Positions 17,218 through 26,042 of a stretch of 29,245 nt of DNA are shown in pieces. Origin of the DNA: Victivallaceae bacterium (GTDB lineage Bacteria > Verrucomicrobiota > Lentisphaeria > Victivallales > Victivallaceae); contig JAEDIJ010000026.1 in assembly GCA_016292515.1 (NCBI GenBank), positions 1 to 29,245 of the forward strand. The letters are read 5' to 3'. Numbering within the stretch: the first letter of the stretch is position 1; every line of letters begins with the position of its first letter. The notes below the pieces were generated by a model that did not search any database, had not been told where the DNA came from, and saw only the letters and a list, made by a program, of their open reading frames with translations. The position numbers were made by a program, and so were the translations under genes.

Positions 17218-18684
17218 CTATTCCAATGCCGCCTTTTTACCGGCGGCGAATGCTTCCAGATTCTGCTTCAAAACCGCCGGTTTCGCGGCGAAGTTTTCGG
17301 TGATCGCGTCCTGATACGCGGCGTCGAAAGCCTTTTCTTCGGATTCCGAGAAACCGTTGTTGCGCAAGATGACCGACAGCGCGCCGATGATCGCCGAATT
17401 GGCGCATTTCGGATTGCCGACGCTGTTGGCGATGGCGAGCGCATCCAGTCCGTAGACTTTCTGATTGGGACCGACGGCAGGTTTCGCCATCGTCGAGTGA
17501 TCGTAGACGAGGATGCCGTTTTCGCCGAGGACGTGACGGAATTTGTCAAGACCGGTCTGCGTCATCGCGATCAGAAGATCGCAGTCGCGATCGACCATCG
17601 GCGACGAGATCGCTCCGGAGTTGACGATCACGGCACAGCTTGCGGCGCCGCCGCGCTGCTCCGGCCCGTAAGAGGGCATCCAGCTGACGTTGAGTTTGCT
17701 CAATCTGCCCATATTGGCGAGGTTGAGACCGAGACTCAAAACGCCCTGCCCGCCGAAACCGCAGATCTTGACGCGGCGTTCTTTCTGGAAAACCGCGAAT
17801 TTCGACGCATCGGCGGCGTTGGAGTTTTCGCTGACGCCGGGCAGAAGAAGCGATTTCACTTCTTCGGGGTCGCGGATCACCGCCGGAGGCTGTTCCCCGA
17901 CCGGCGTCGCGGCACTGCGGTCGCGGACGCAGCCGAGCGGGAAAAACTTGGTCATCTTTTCATCGATGAAGTCGTTGACCTGATCGGCACTCATTTTGAG
18001 GTTGATCGGACACGGCGACAGAACTTCGACGAGCGAGAAGCCTTTGCGGTCGCGCAAATTTTCGATCGCCTTGTTGACCGCTTTTTTCGCTTTGAGGATA
18101 TTGGCGGTCGAAGTCAACGCGACGCGCTCGATGTAGACGGGAGCCTCCAAGGCGTTGACGATCTCGCAGACTTTCGTCGGGAAGCCGTCGGTTTCGGGAT
18201 TGCGCCCGTAGGGACTGGTCGTCGTGATCTGCCCGGGGAGCGTCGTCGGCGCCATCTGACCGCCGGTCATTCCGTAGTTGGAATTGTTGACAAAAAAGAC
18301 CGAGATCTTTTCGCCGCGGTTCGCCGCCTGGATGAATTCGTTGAAGCCGATCGCCGCGAGGTCGCCGTCGCCCTGATAGGAGATGACGAAACTGTCGGGA
18401 TTGGCGCGGCTGGCGCCGGTCGCCACGGCGGGCGCACGGCCGTGCGGCACCGAAATGCTGCCGACGTTGAAATAGTAGTAGGCAAAGACCGCGCAACCGA
18501 CCGGCGCGATGATGACCGTCTTGCCCTGAATGCCGTATTCCTCGATCGCTTCGGCGATCAGTTTGTGCAGAATGCCGTGACCGCAACCGGGGCAGTAGTG
18601 CATATTTTTCTTGATCGGGCCGGGACGCCGTTCAAACGGGTCGAAAAATACTTTGGAACGCCCGAATTTGACTTTTTCGCTCAT
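17218..18684 (-). CDS. 2-oxoacid:ferredoxin oxidoreductase, fused beta (TPP) and gamma subunits
   Basis: Part of a CoA-dependent enzyme that oxidatively decarboxylates 2-oxoacids and reduces ferredoxin. Residues 1-~250 are the thiamine-diphosphate subunit: CPGCGHG (31-37), GDGD (105-108) and NNSNYGMTGGQ. Residues ~302-480 are the gamma subunit: KICGFGGQGVLSLG, then PSYGPEQRGG. The two are usually separate genes or fused depending on lineage. The ATG overlaps the upstream alpha-subunit stop by four bases (ATGA). Subunit order and motifs resemble VOR (branched-chain 2-oxoacid) and KOR (2-oxoglutarate) enzymes. Which substrate is used cannot be decided from sequence. Confidence 0.9.
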   Translation of the reverse strand: MSEKVKFGRSKVFFDPFERRPGPIKKNMHYCPGCGHGILHKLIAEAIEEYGIQGKTVIIAPVGCAVFAYYYFNVGSISVPHGRAPAVATGASRANPDSFVISYQGDGDLAAIGFNEFIQAANRGEKISVFFVNNSNYGMTGGQMAPTTLPGQITTTSPYGRNPETDGFPTKVCEIVNALEAPVYIERVALTSTANILKAKKAVNKAIENLRDRKGFSLVEVLSPCPINLKMSADQVNDFIDEKMTKFFPLGCVRDRSAATPVGEQPPAVIRDPEEVKSLLLPGVSENSNAADASKFAVFQKERRVKICGFGGQGVLSLGLNLANMGRLSKLNVSWMPSYGPEQRGGAASCAVIVNSGAISSPMVDRDCDLLIAMTQTGLDKFRHVLGENGILVYDHSTMAKPAVGPNQKVYGLDALAIANSVGNPKCANSAIIGALSVILRNNGFSESEEKAFDAAYQDAITENFAAKPAVLKQNLEAFAAGKKAALE

Positions 18685-19754
18685 TTCGCCAACTCCTTCA
18701 TCATCTTCTTTGCCGCGGCGCAGACTTCGTCACCGCCGGGAACGTTGCCGCCCATCCGGTTGCAGAGCACGACCGGCAATTTGCATTCGACGGCGAGTTT
18801 GATGTCTTCGATCATCTGACCGGCACTCATTTCGAGGCTCATGATCGCCTTGGCTTTGCCGCCCTTGACGATCTTCTGCAATGCATCGACGGGGAAAGGA
18901 TAGACCATCTGCGGCCGCACCAGACCGACTTTGAGCCCCTCGGCACGCAACTGATCGACCGCACCGCGGGCGATGCGCGAGCAGATGCCGTAAGCGACGA
19001 TCACCAATTCCGCGTCATCGGCGCAATAGGTTTCACAACGCTGCTCTTTGGCTTCGATCTCGCGGTATTTTTTCTGCAATTTCACGTTTTGCGCTTCGAG
19101 ATCGTCGTGCTCCATATAGATCGACGTGATGTAATTCGCCTTGCCGTCGACGATGCGCCCCATTTTCCACTCGGGATCGTAAACGTCCGTCGCGGGTTCG
19201 GGCAATTCGACCGACTCCATCATCTGACCGATGACGCCGTCCGCCATCACATAGGCGGGCATACGGTATTTTTCCGCCATATGAAACGCGTCGATCGTCA
19301 TATCGCACATTTCCTGAACCGAGTTCGGGGTGAAAACGAGACACTTGTAACTGCCGTGACCGCCGCCCTTGACCAATTGGAAATAATCCGCCTGTTCGGG
19401 ACCGATGTTGCCCAGCCCCGGGCCGCCGCGGGTGATGTCGAGAATGACCGCCGGCATTTCGTAACCGGCGAGATAACTGACGCCCTCCTGTTTCAGGCTG
19501 ATGCCCAATCCCGACGAAGCGGTGAGGCAACGGTGCCCGGCGGCGACGCCGCCGATGACCATATTGATCGCGCCGATCTCGGATTCCGCCTGAATGAACG
19601 TGCGGTGCAAGCGCGGAAAAAGCAAAGCCGCCGCCTGGGCAATTTCGCTCGCGGGCGTGATCGGATAGCCGAAGTAGCAGTCGCAACCGGCGAGCAATGC
19701 GCCGTAGACCGCCGCCTCGTTGCCTTTGAGCAGCAAGCGATGATTGTATTTCAT
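18681..19754 (-). CDS. vorB: 2-oxoacid:ferredoxin oxidoreductase, alpha subunit (VorB/KorA type)
   Basis: The pyrimidine-binding half of the thiamine-diphosphate enzyme. It begins LLKGNEAAVYGALLAGCDCYFGYPITPASEIAQ, the hallmark of this subunit. AESEIGAINMVIGGVAAG, with the conserved Glu that activates the cofactor, and ITRGGPGLGN follow. The 357-aa length fits proteins commonly named 3-methyl-2-oxobutanoate dehydrogenase subunit VorB. The true start is the ATG at 19754, after GAGGAG; the frame extends upstream to 19865 but through the ferredoxin gene. GAGGAGTAA shows its ribosome site overlapping the ferredoxin stop. Substrate assignment to branched-chain 2-oxoacids is tentative. Confidence 0.88.
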   Translation of the reverse strand: MKYNHRLLLKGNEAAVYGALLAGCDCYFGYPITPASEIAQAAALLFPRLHRTFIQAESEIGAINMVIGGVAAGHRCLTASSGLGISLKQEGVSYLAGYEMPAVILDITRGGPGLGNIGPEQADYFQLVKGGGHGSYKCLVFTPNSVQEMCDMTIDAFHMAEKYRMPAYVMADGVIGQMMESVELPEPATDVYDPEWKMGRIVDGKANYITSIYMEHDDLEAQNVKLQKKYREIEAKEQRCETYCADDAELVIVAYGICSRIARGAVDQLRAEGLKVGLVRPQMVYPFPVDALQKIVKGGKAKAIMSLEMSAGQMIEDIKLAVECKLPVVLCNRMGGNVPGGDEVCAAAKKMMKELAK

Positions 19755-19761
19755 AAAAAGG

Positions 19762-19986
19762 TTACTCCTCAACGTAAATGGTGATGGCGCCCGGCTCCGG
19801 GCACTGATGGAAACACGATCCGCAGCCGATGCATTCCTCCGGATGATCCGCCTTGACCGCCACATATCCCTGAATGTTGATCACGTTGCCGACGGAGATC
19901 AACTTTTTCGGACACGCGGCAATACAGCGGCGGCATCCCTTGCACTCATCGACGCTGATACTGATGCGATGTTTTTTCGCAGCCAT
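19762..19986 (-). CDS. vorD: 2-oxoacid:ferredoxin oxidoreductase, delta subunit (2[4Fe-4S] ferredoxin)
   Basis: A 74-aa electron-transfer subunit with two cluster motifs, CKGCRRCIAACP and CIGCGSCFHQCP. It passes electrons from the TPP site to external ferredoxin. The ATG at 19986 has AGGAG seven bases upstream; the frame is open further, to 20067, but that part lacks a ribosome site and overlaps the promoter region. It is the first gene after the consensus promoter at 20055-20083 and is followed within eight bases by the alpha subunit. Confidence 0.9.
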   Translation of the reverse strand: MAAKKHRISISVDECKGCRRCIAACPKKLISVGNVINIQGYVAVKADHPEECIGCGSCFHQCPEPGAITIYVEE

Positions 19987-20054
19987 TTTCAACTCCTGAC
20001 ACTGAACTTCTTCTGCGGGAAGTACTTTCCACAGATAAAACTTGACACTTTTAT

Positions 20055-20083
20055 AATATAACTCCAAAACTGTAAAAAGTCAA
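20055..20083 (-). promoter_or_regulatory. Promoter of the vor-CBM48-glg run
   Basis: Minus-strand TTGACT (20078-20083), a 17-base spacer, and TATATT (20055-20060). The transcript would have a leader of about 60 bases before vorD. No strong terminator is seen between vorD and glgB, so all seven genes may share it, though internal starts are possible. The 295-base gap between vorD and GH-B holds this promoter and the divergent one at 20208, and nothing else I can name. Confidence 0.7.
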
Positions 20084-20207
20084 TCGTTTTTAAGGAAAGA
20101 ACGCACTCCGCAACGTCTTGCAATTCAATTTATTCGGGGGAGGCCGCAAGGAACGCGTCAAAGCGCGTCGATTTGAGGCGAAAACAGAATTTGGGCGGCG
20201 CACCGCA

Positions 20208-20236
20208 TTGAAAAATTTTTCAACAGGTGCTATATT
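20208..20236 (+). promoter_or_regulatory. Promoter of GH-B with overlapping palindrome
   Basis: TTGAAA (20208-20213), a 17-base spacer and TATATT (20231-20236) preceded by TGC (extended -10). A perfect 16-base palindrome, TTGAAAAATTTTTCAA (20208-20223), covers the -35 and could be an operator half-site pair for a repressor; that is inference. Confidence 0.7.
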
Positions 20237-20281
20237 TAAGAGCTTTCCGAAAATTCACCCTAAAAAAACAAGGAGTTCCCG

Positions 20282-23017
20282 ATGAAAAAATCTCTCATTC
20301 TCGCGCTCTTGCTCGGCGTCGCCGGAGTTTTCGCCGACGGTCTGCCCGCTTACGTCGCGGATCAGCATCCGCAAGGCGGCGGCGGCGAAAAAATGGCGCC
20401 GCTCAACGGCAAAACCGGTCCCAAAATCCAGGTTTTCAACGGCGGTCGTCCGTGGGTCGGCAATATGCTTCCCGGCTCCCTGGTTTCCGCCGGAGCGCGA
20501 GTCCTCAACGTCAACGCCCCTTATCTCGACGGTTACGCCGGCGCGACGATCAAAACGCACATCGGCGACAAGGTCGAGCCCAAAGCCTTTGACGGCATCA
20601 CGCCCGCGCTGAAAAAAGCGGGCAGTTACAAACTGCTGATTTTCAACCACATTCTGCCCGAATGTCAGGAAATGATGTTCACCCCTGAACGCATCGCGCA
20701 GTTGAAATCCTACGTCGAAAACGGCGGCAACATCCTTTTCACCATCGATGTCCCGGCGAAACTCGGCGACCTCCTGCCCGTAACGCTCGGCACCTGCCAC
20801 ACGTTCGACGGAGTCTACTCCGCCAACCGTCCGGCGGGGAACATCTACAAGAGCATCCCCGAAACGCTCCCCGTCTACCGTTTCTACCGCGAAGCGACGC
20901 TCAAAAACGGCGCGCAGGCGTTGAGCGTGATCCGCGACGTCTCCGGCAAGGAGATCGCCCCCTACGTCGCCCGTATCAAGATCGGCAAAGGCACGGTCAC
21001 TTTTTTCAACACCGAACTCACCAACCCGACGCAGATCCTCGATTTCAGCAACTGGGCGTACAGCCGCGCCTTTTTCGTCGCGCTGGCTTCCGACTGCTTC
21101 GGCGGCAAACTGAAACCGGAAAAGTGCATTTCCAAACTGGAAGCGATCCCCGGCCGCAAAGAGGTCGGCGAAACCACCGCCTCGGTCATTCCGCCCAAAA
21201 ACGCGATCTCCGATTCCAACGATCTCGTCCAAGTTTCCGGCAAGACCGCCACGTTCGGCAACGGCTTGAAACTTGAAGTCGCCGCCAACGGCACGGTTTC
21301 GCTCACGTGGAAAGGCAAGAACAAGCCTTTCGTCAAAAATTATCAGATCCCCTCGATCCGCTACTCCAAAAAGCAGAAAGTTTTCGACTCCAAAACCGCC
21401 GAAGCGGTCGATGTCAAAGAGGATCTCACCGCCGCCGACATCAAGTGGAAATTCAAATCGCTCACGGCAAAAGGCAATTGTGCGGTTTTGACTTACGTCG
21501 CCAAAGACAGCGAACTTCACTGGATCTTCAAAGTCGGCCGCCTCGACCTCGACGGCAGAAGTTTCGACGGCTTCGCCGACCGCATCGAACTGGTGAAATC
21601 CCCGCTCCTCGTGAGCGGTATCGGCTTCGAGAGCGAACTCGATCTCGACGATCCCTTGTACGCGCACCGTTTCGACTGCTATCAGCCGCCGCGCGGCTAC
21701 ACCGCCTTTGATATGACGGGCAAGGTGAAATCCGACACCAAGTCCTTCTCCGGACAGCCCTTTGCGATGATCGTCTGCAAAAACGGCGTCTACCTCGGCA
21801 ACCGCTCGATGCCGACTTCGACGAGCGCGAGTTTCATCCGCGAAAAAGGCGGCAAGACGATCCTGAGCAAACACGGCGAAGGTCTCGGCAGGATCTACGC
21901 GCCGCTCGCCACGCAGTTCTACTGGCAGTGGTACGCCGACGGCACCGAACGCGGCCACAACGATTATCTGGCGATGTATCAATTCATGCGCCACTTGCTC
22001 CGCACCGAAGCGGGGCTGAAAGAACTCCCCGCCTATCCCGTCGCCTCCTACGGCTATCAAATGACCGACAAGGAAAAAGATCAGGTGATCGACTTCGCCG
22101 CCAAGGCCGGTTACCGTTTCATTTTCCCCGCCAACCCCGAAAGCCCGATCGAGGCAATCGATTCCCCCGCCAATATGGAAACTTACGGCAAGATCGCCAA
22201 GGCGGGCGCGAGAGCGCGCATCTGGACTGCCGGAAGTTACGTTCAGGGCGACGGCGGCTGGATCATCAACCATCACCCGGAATGGTTCGCCCGCGATGAA
22301 AAAGGCAATATCTTCAAATACTTCGGCACCTACCCCGTCATCGACGTCAACAATCCGGAATTCTACGACTGGTACACCAAAGTCCTGAAACACGCCATCG
22401 ACGGCGGCGTCGGCTGGGTCTACCGCGATATGGATGCCGCCGCGAGCGGTACCGTCAACTACGGCAAAAAGGAAAGCCCCAACGGACTCAAAGCGCAGAT
22501 CAAATTCTACAAATTTTTCCACGACAACAACTGCCGCGTCGGCATTGAGGGGATGAATCCGCTCGTCATCGATATCTACTGGTATCGCCCCGCCGTCTAC
22601 ACGAGCTTCGCCGGCAAGGAATTCGTCCTCGTCGGGTCGATGCCCTCCGATGAACTCCGCGGCGGCATCACGCTCGACACGTTCCGCACCGGGATGTACG
22701 GTTGCTTCCCGAGTTTCCAGATCGCCGACATCGTTTTCAACATCGAAAAGATCCCCGGCGAACTTGACCGCATCCGCCGTACCCTTTCTTTCGTTCCCAA
22801 ATTCAATGAAGCGCTCGATCTCGTCGGCATGCCTTACGTCCGCGAAACCGAATTCGGCACCGTTTGGATCGGTGAAAAAGGCGGCGCGCTCTTTTTCTGG
22901 AATCCGACGAAAAAAGTCACCGTCGATTTGCCCGAAGGGTGGAAGATCAAAGGGATTGAGGGCAATGTCCTGACGGATGTGAAAGGAGATACGATCGTGT
23001 TGATCGAAAAGAAGTAG
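20282..23017 (+). CDS. Secreted glycosidase-like protein, paralogue GH-B (911 aa)
   Basis: Paralogue of GH-A and GH-C with the same order: signal peptide (1-~18, cut likely after VFA), an amidotransferase-like domain with FNGGRPW and TPERIAQLKSYVENGGN (~45-165), a beta-rich middle (~290-540) and a TIM-barrel-like part (~560-830). HHPEWFARD, PVIDVNN, WVYRDMD (Asp716, Asp718) and Glu756 (EGMN) are the conserved acidic or aromatic motifs. DIYWY replaces the DEYWY of the other two. It is probably an exported or periplasmic glycan hydrolase of an unassigned family. AAGGAG lies six bases before the ATG. The stop is followed at once by a composite repeat. Confidence 0.8.
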   Translation: MKKSLILALLLGVAGVFADGLPAYVADQHPQGGGGEKMAPLNGKTGPKIQVFNGGRPWVGNMLPGSLVSAGARVLNVNAPYLDGYAGATIKTHIGDKVEPKAFDGITPALKKAGSYKLLIFNHILPECQEMMFTPERIAQLKSYVENGGNILFTIDVPAKLGDLLPVTLGTCHTFDGVYSANRPAGNIYKSIPETLPVYRFYREATLKNGAQALSVIRDVSGKEIAPYVARIKIGKGTVTFFNTELTNPTQILDFSNWAYSRAFFVALASDCFGGKLKPEKCISKLEAIPGRKEVGETTASVIPPKNAISDSNDLVQVSGKTATFGNGLKLEVAANGTVSLTWKGKNKPFVKNYQIPSIRYSKKQKVFDSKTAEAVDVKEDLTAADIKWKFKSLTAKGNCAVLTYVAKDSELHWIFKVGRLDLDGRSFDGFADRIELVKSPLLVSGIGFESELDLDDPLYAHRFDCYQPPRGYTAFDMTGKVKSDTKSFSGQPFAMIVCKNGVYLGNRSMPTSTSASFIREKGGKTILSKHGEGLGRIYAPLATQFYWQWYADGTERGHNDYLAMYQFMRHLLRTEAGLKELPAYPVASYGYQMTDKEKDQVIDFAAKAGYRFIFPANPESPIEAIDSPANMETYGKIAKAGARARIWTAGSYVQGDGGWIINHHPEWFARDEKGNIFKYFGTYPVIDVNNPEFYDWYTKVLKHAIDGGVGWVYRDMDAAASGTVNYGKKESPNGLKAQIKFYKFFHDNNCRVGIEGMNPLVIDIYWYRPAVYTSFAGKEFVLVGSMPSDELRGGITLDTFRTGMYGCFPSFQIADIVFNIEKIPGELDRIRRTLSFVPKFNEALDLVGMPYVRETEFGTVWIGEKGGALFFWNPTKKVTVDLPEGWKIKGIEGNVLTDVKGDTIVLIEKK

Positions 23018-23269
23018 AGTTTTAAGTTTTTAGTTTAAAGTTTTAAGTGCTTGGCAGGGAGCTTTTCGGCTCCCTGACCCTCCGACAGCGCCGGCACATC
23101 GTGCCGGCTTAAAAAAGCAAACGGCAGTACGCATTGACCAAACAATTTGCGTACTGCCGTTTTGTATCGCTCTGTAAGCCGATGCGATGCATCGGCGCAT
23201 TCAGGGGTATGGGGGCAAAGCCCCCGACCAAGCACTTAAAACTAAAAACTTATAACTTATAACTTGTAA
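23018..23269. repeat. Composite hairpin repeat, copy B (complete)
   Basis: Begins on the base after the GH-B stop. Four AGTTTTA-type units in 7-nt register (23018-23045) lead to GTGCTTGG (23047-23054). Stems follow at 23055-23062/23069-23076 (CAGGGAGC), 23090-23097/23101-23108 (GCCGGCAC, loop ATC), 23119-23133/23148-23162 (perfect 15 bp), 23178-23185/23189-23196 (GCCGATGC) and 23211-23216/23220-23225 (GGGGGC). CCAAGCAC closes the core at 23228-23235, and five more 7-nt units (CTTAAAA, CTAAAAA, CTTATAA twice, CTTGTAA) end at 23269. The core is 189 bases with inverted termini. No open frame is credible. It fills the 310-base gap together with the GH-C promoter. Confidence 0.88.
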
Positions 23270-23292
23270 TCCCCACTCTCCTATGCTATTTT
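23264..23292 (+). promoter_or_regulatory. Promoter of GH-C
   Basis: TTGTAA (23264-23269), a 17-base spacer and TATTTT (23287-23292) with TGC before it. The -35 is part of the last 7-nt unit of the composite repeat, so the repeat may supply half the promoter. Both boxes are only moderate matches. Confidence 0.5.
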
Positions 23293-23327
23293 ACAATCGT
23301 TCCCTAAATAAGAGAAAGGATTTTTAT

Positions 23328-26042
23328 ATGCAGAAAAAACTCGTCACTCTTTTGTTGCTTGCGGCAAGTTTCGCGCTTTTCGCCGCGGGCGGGAAACCCA
23401 AAATGCCGCAGTGGCAAGGCAAAAAAGGCGCGCGCGTCCTCCTTTTCAACGGCGGACGGCCGTGGCAGGGCGACGGCGTCGCCGCCACGCTGGAAAAATC
23501 CGGCTTGAGCGTCCGCAATTTCAACAGCGTTTATCTTGACGGTTTCGGCGGTGCGACGATCAAAGCGCACGTCACCGACAAGGTCGAGCCCAAAGCGTAC
23601 GACGGTTTCACCGCGGCTTTCAAAGCCCTTGCCATAGCGCCGCCGAAATTGCTCGTTTTTCATTACATTCCCTCCAAAAATTACGAAAAGATCTTCACTC
23701 CCGAGCGCGTCACGCAACTCAAAGCGTATCTGGAAAACGGCGGCAATTTGCTCGTCACCCGCTCTTTCCCCGGCGGCGTCATCGATGACTTGCTCCCCGT
23801 CGCGCTCGGCGACATCGCCCCGATCGGCGACGACGAGGAACTTTTCGCCAACCGTCCGGCAAGCGAAGCGTTTTCCTGCATTCCGGAAAAATTCCCGGTC
23901 TACGGTTCCTACCGCGAAGCCGGAGCCAAACCGGAAGCCGAAGTACTCAGTATGATCCAGGACGCCCAGGGGCATCCGATCGCCCCCTTTGTCGCCCGCA
24001 TCAAGATCGGCAAAGGCACCGTCACTTATTTCAACGTGGAAATGGCGATGCCCCGTCAGATCCGCTCCTACGAAAACTGGGCGTTTCACCGCGCCTTTTT
24101 CGTCGCCGTCGTCGGCGACAGCGCGCAGGCGAAAGTCGATACCAAACAATTCATCACGACTTTGGAAGATATTCCCGCGCGTCAGGAAGTCGGCGAAGTT
24201 TCCGCTTCGCTCATCGCGCCGGAACTCGGCGTCACCGATGAAAAAGGCGCAGTCAAAGTCGACGGCAATCAGGCGATTTTCGCCAACGGCATGAAACTTG
24301 AAGTCGCCGACGACGGGACGGTTTCGATCTCCTGGCCCGGCAAAGACAAAGCCGCGATCAAAAAATATCATCTGCCCAAAATCGGTTATTCCAAAAAGCA
24401 GAAAGTCTTTGCCTCCAAAACCGCCGAAGCGGTCGATGTTCAGGAAGACATTACCGCCGCCGACATCAAATGGCAGTTTGCCGGCATCACCGCCAACGGC
24501 AACGAAGCGATTTTAACCTACACCGCCGCCGACAGCGAAATGCAGTGGTTTTTCAAGGCGGGCAAATTCGCTCTCGACGGCCGCACATTCGACGGCATCG
24601 GCAACCGCGTCGAAGTGAAAAAGTGTCCGCTTCTGGTCAGCAGCGTGCAATTCGATCTCGACCTCGATCTCGACGAGCCGCTGTACGCCCACCGCAACGA
24701 CTGCTATCAGCCGCCGCGCGGCTACACCGCCTTTGATATGACGGGCAAAACCAAAGCCGATACTCTCAACTACGGCGGTCAGCCCTTTGAAATGATCGCC
24801 TGTCAGAATGCGCTTTACATCGGTCACCGCTCCTATCCCGAATCGACGGGAATGCGCATTTCCCGCGACAAAGGCGCGAAAACGATCGTAAGTCATCACG
24901 GCACGGGCTTCGGCCGCGTCAAGGCGCCGGTGGAAACGCACTATTACTGGCACTGGATCGGCGACGGCGCAGAGCGCGGACACAGCGATTATCTGGCAAT
25001 GTACCAGTATATGCGCCATACGCTCCGCACGCTGGCGGGGTTGAAAGAACTTCCCGCCTACCCGATCGCCGAATACGGTTATCAGTTGCGTCCGGAGGAA
25101 AAACTTTTCGTCATCAAAAGCGCCGCCAAAGCCGGCTACCGCTTCATCTATCCCCCGAATCCTGAAAGCCCCATCGACAAGATCGCCAGCGACGACAATA
25201 TGGTCGTTTACCAGACGATCGCCGAATGCGGCGCCAAAAGCCACATCTGGACGGCGGGCAGTTACGTTCAGGGCAACGGCGGATGGATCATCAACAATCA
25301 TCCGGAATGGTTCGCCCGCGACGAAAAGGGCAAGATTTTCCAGTATTTCTCGAAATACCCCGTCATCGACGTCAACAACAAGGAATTTTACGACTGGTAC
25401 GTCACCGTGCTCAAAAAGGCGATCGACGGCGGCGTCGGCTGGGTCTACCGCGATATGGACGGCGCAGCGAGCGGTACCGTCAACTACGCGCTTCCCGAAA
25501 GCCCCAACGGCGTAAAGTCGCAGATCAAATTCTACAAGTTCTTCCACGACAACAACTGCCGCGTCGGCATCGAGGGGCAAAATGCGCTGGTCATCGACGA
25601 ATACTGGTATCGCGCAAAATTGTACACGAGTTTCGCCGGCAAGGAATTCGTGCTCGTCGGCTCCGCGCCGGGGTGCGACCTCCAAGGCGGTCTGACTCTC
25701 GATGTTTTCCGTACCGGGATGTACGGTTGCTTCCCCGCGTTTGAAGTGAGCGGTACCGTCTTCGGTCTCGACCGCATCCAAGGTGAAGTCGAGCGCGGCC
25801 GCCGTGTTTTCTCTTTCATCCCAAAATTCAACGAAGCGCTCGACCTCGTCGGGATGCCTTACGTCCGCGAAACTGAATTCGGCACCGTCTGGATCGGCGA
25901 AAAAGGCGGCGCGCTCTTTTTCTGGAACCCCGCCAAAAAAGTCACCGTCGATCTCCCCGCAGGGTGGAAGATCAAAGGCGTGGAGGGAAACGTCCTTACG
26001 GATGTCAAAGCAGATACGATCGTGTTGGTCGAAAAGAAATAG
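23328..26042 (+). CDS. Secreted glycosidase-like protein, paralogue GH-C (904 aa)
   Basis: Third paralogue, closest to GH-B. The signal peptide starts MQKKLVTLLLL and ends near residue 20. The same domain order follows: FNGGRPWQ and TPERVTQLKAYLENGGN in the N-terminal domain, a beta-rich centre, and a barrel with HPEWFARD, PVIDVNN, WVYRDMD (Asp709, Asp711) and Glu749 (EGQN...DEYWY). I chose the ATG at 23328, seven bases after AGAAAGGA; the frame opens at 23283 but would place a charged stretch before the signal peptide. It probably acts outside the cytoplasm on a host or plant glycan; the substrate is unknown. The last ~50 codons match GH-A and GH-B closely in DNA. Confidence 0.8.
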   Translation: MQKKLVTLLLLAASFALFAAGGKPKMPQWQGKKGARVLLFNGGRPWQGDGVAATLEKSGLSVRNFNSVYLDGFGGATIKAHVTDKVEPKAYDGFTAAFKALAIAPPKLLVFHYIPSKNYEKIFTPERVTQLKAYLENGGNLLVTRSFPGGVIDDLLPVALGDIAPIGDDEELFANRPASEAFSCIPEKFPVYGSYREAGAKPEAEVLSMIQDAQGHPIAPFVARIKIGKGTVTYFNVEMAMPRQIRSYENWAFHRAFFVAVVGDSAQAKVDTKQFITTLEDIPARQEVGEVSASLIAPELGVTDEKGAVKVDGNQAIFANGMKLEVADDGTVSISWPGKDKAAIKKYHLPKIGYSKKQKVFASKTAEAVDVQEDITAADIKWQFAGITANGNEAILTYTAADSEMQWFFKAGKFALDGRTFDGIGNRVEVKKCPLLVSSVQFDLDLDLDEPLYAHRNDCYQPPRGYTAFDMTGKTKADTLNYGGQPFEMIACQNALYIGHRSYPESTGMRISRDKGAKTIVSHHGTGFGRVKAPVETHYYWHWIGDGAERGHSDYLAMYQYMRHTLRTLAGLKELPAYPIAEYGYQLRPEEKLFVIKSAAKAGYRFIYPPNPESPIDKIASDDNMVVYQTIAECGAKSHIWTAGSYVQGNGGWIINNHPEWFARDEKGKIFQYFSKYPVIDVNNKEFYDWYVTVLKKAIDGGVGWVYRDMDGAASGTVNYALPESPNGVKSQIKFYKFFHDNNCRVGIEGQNALVIDEYWYRAKLYTSFAGKEFVLVGSAPGCDLQGGLTLDVFRTGMYGCFPAFEVSGTVFGLDRIQGEVERGRRVFSFIPKFNEALDLVGMPYVRETEFGTVWIGEKGGALFFWNPAKKVTVDLPAGWKIKGVEGNVLTDVKADTIVLVEKK

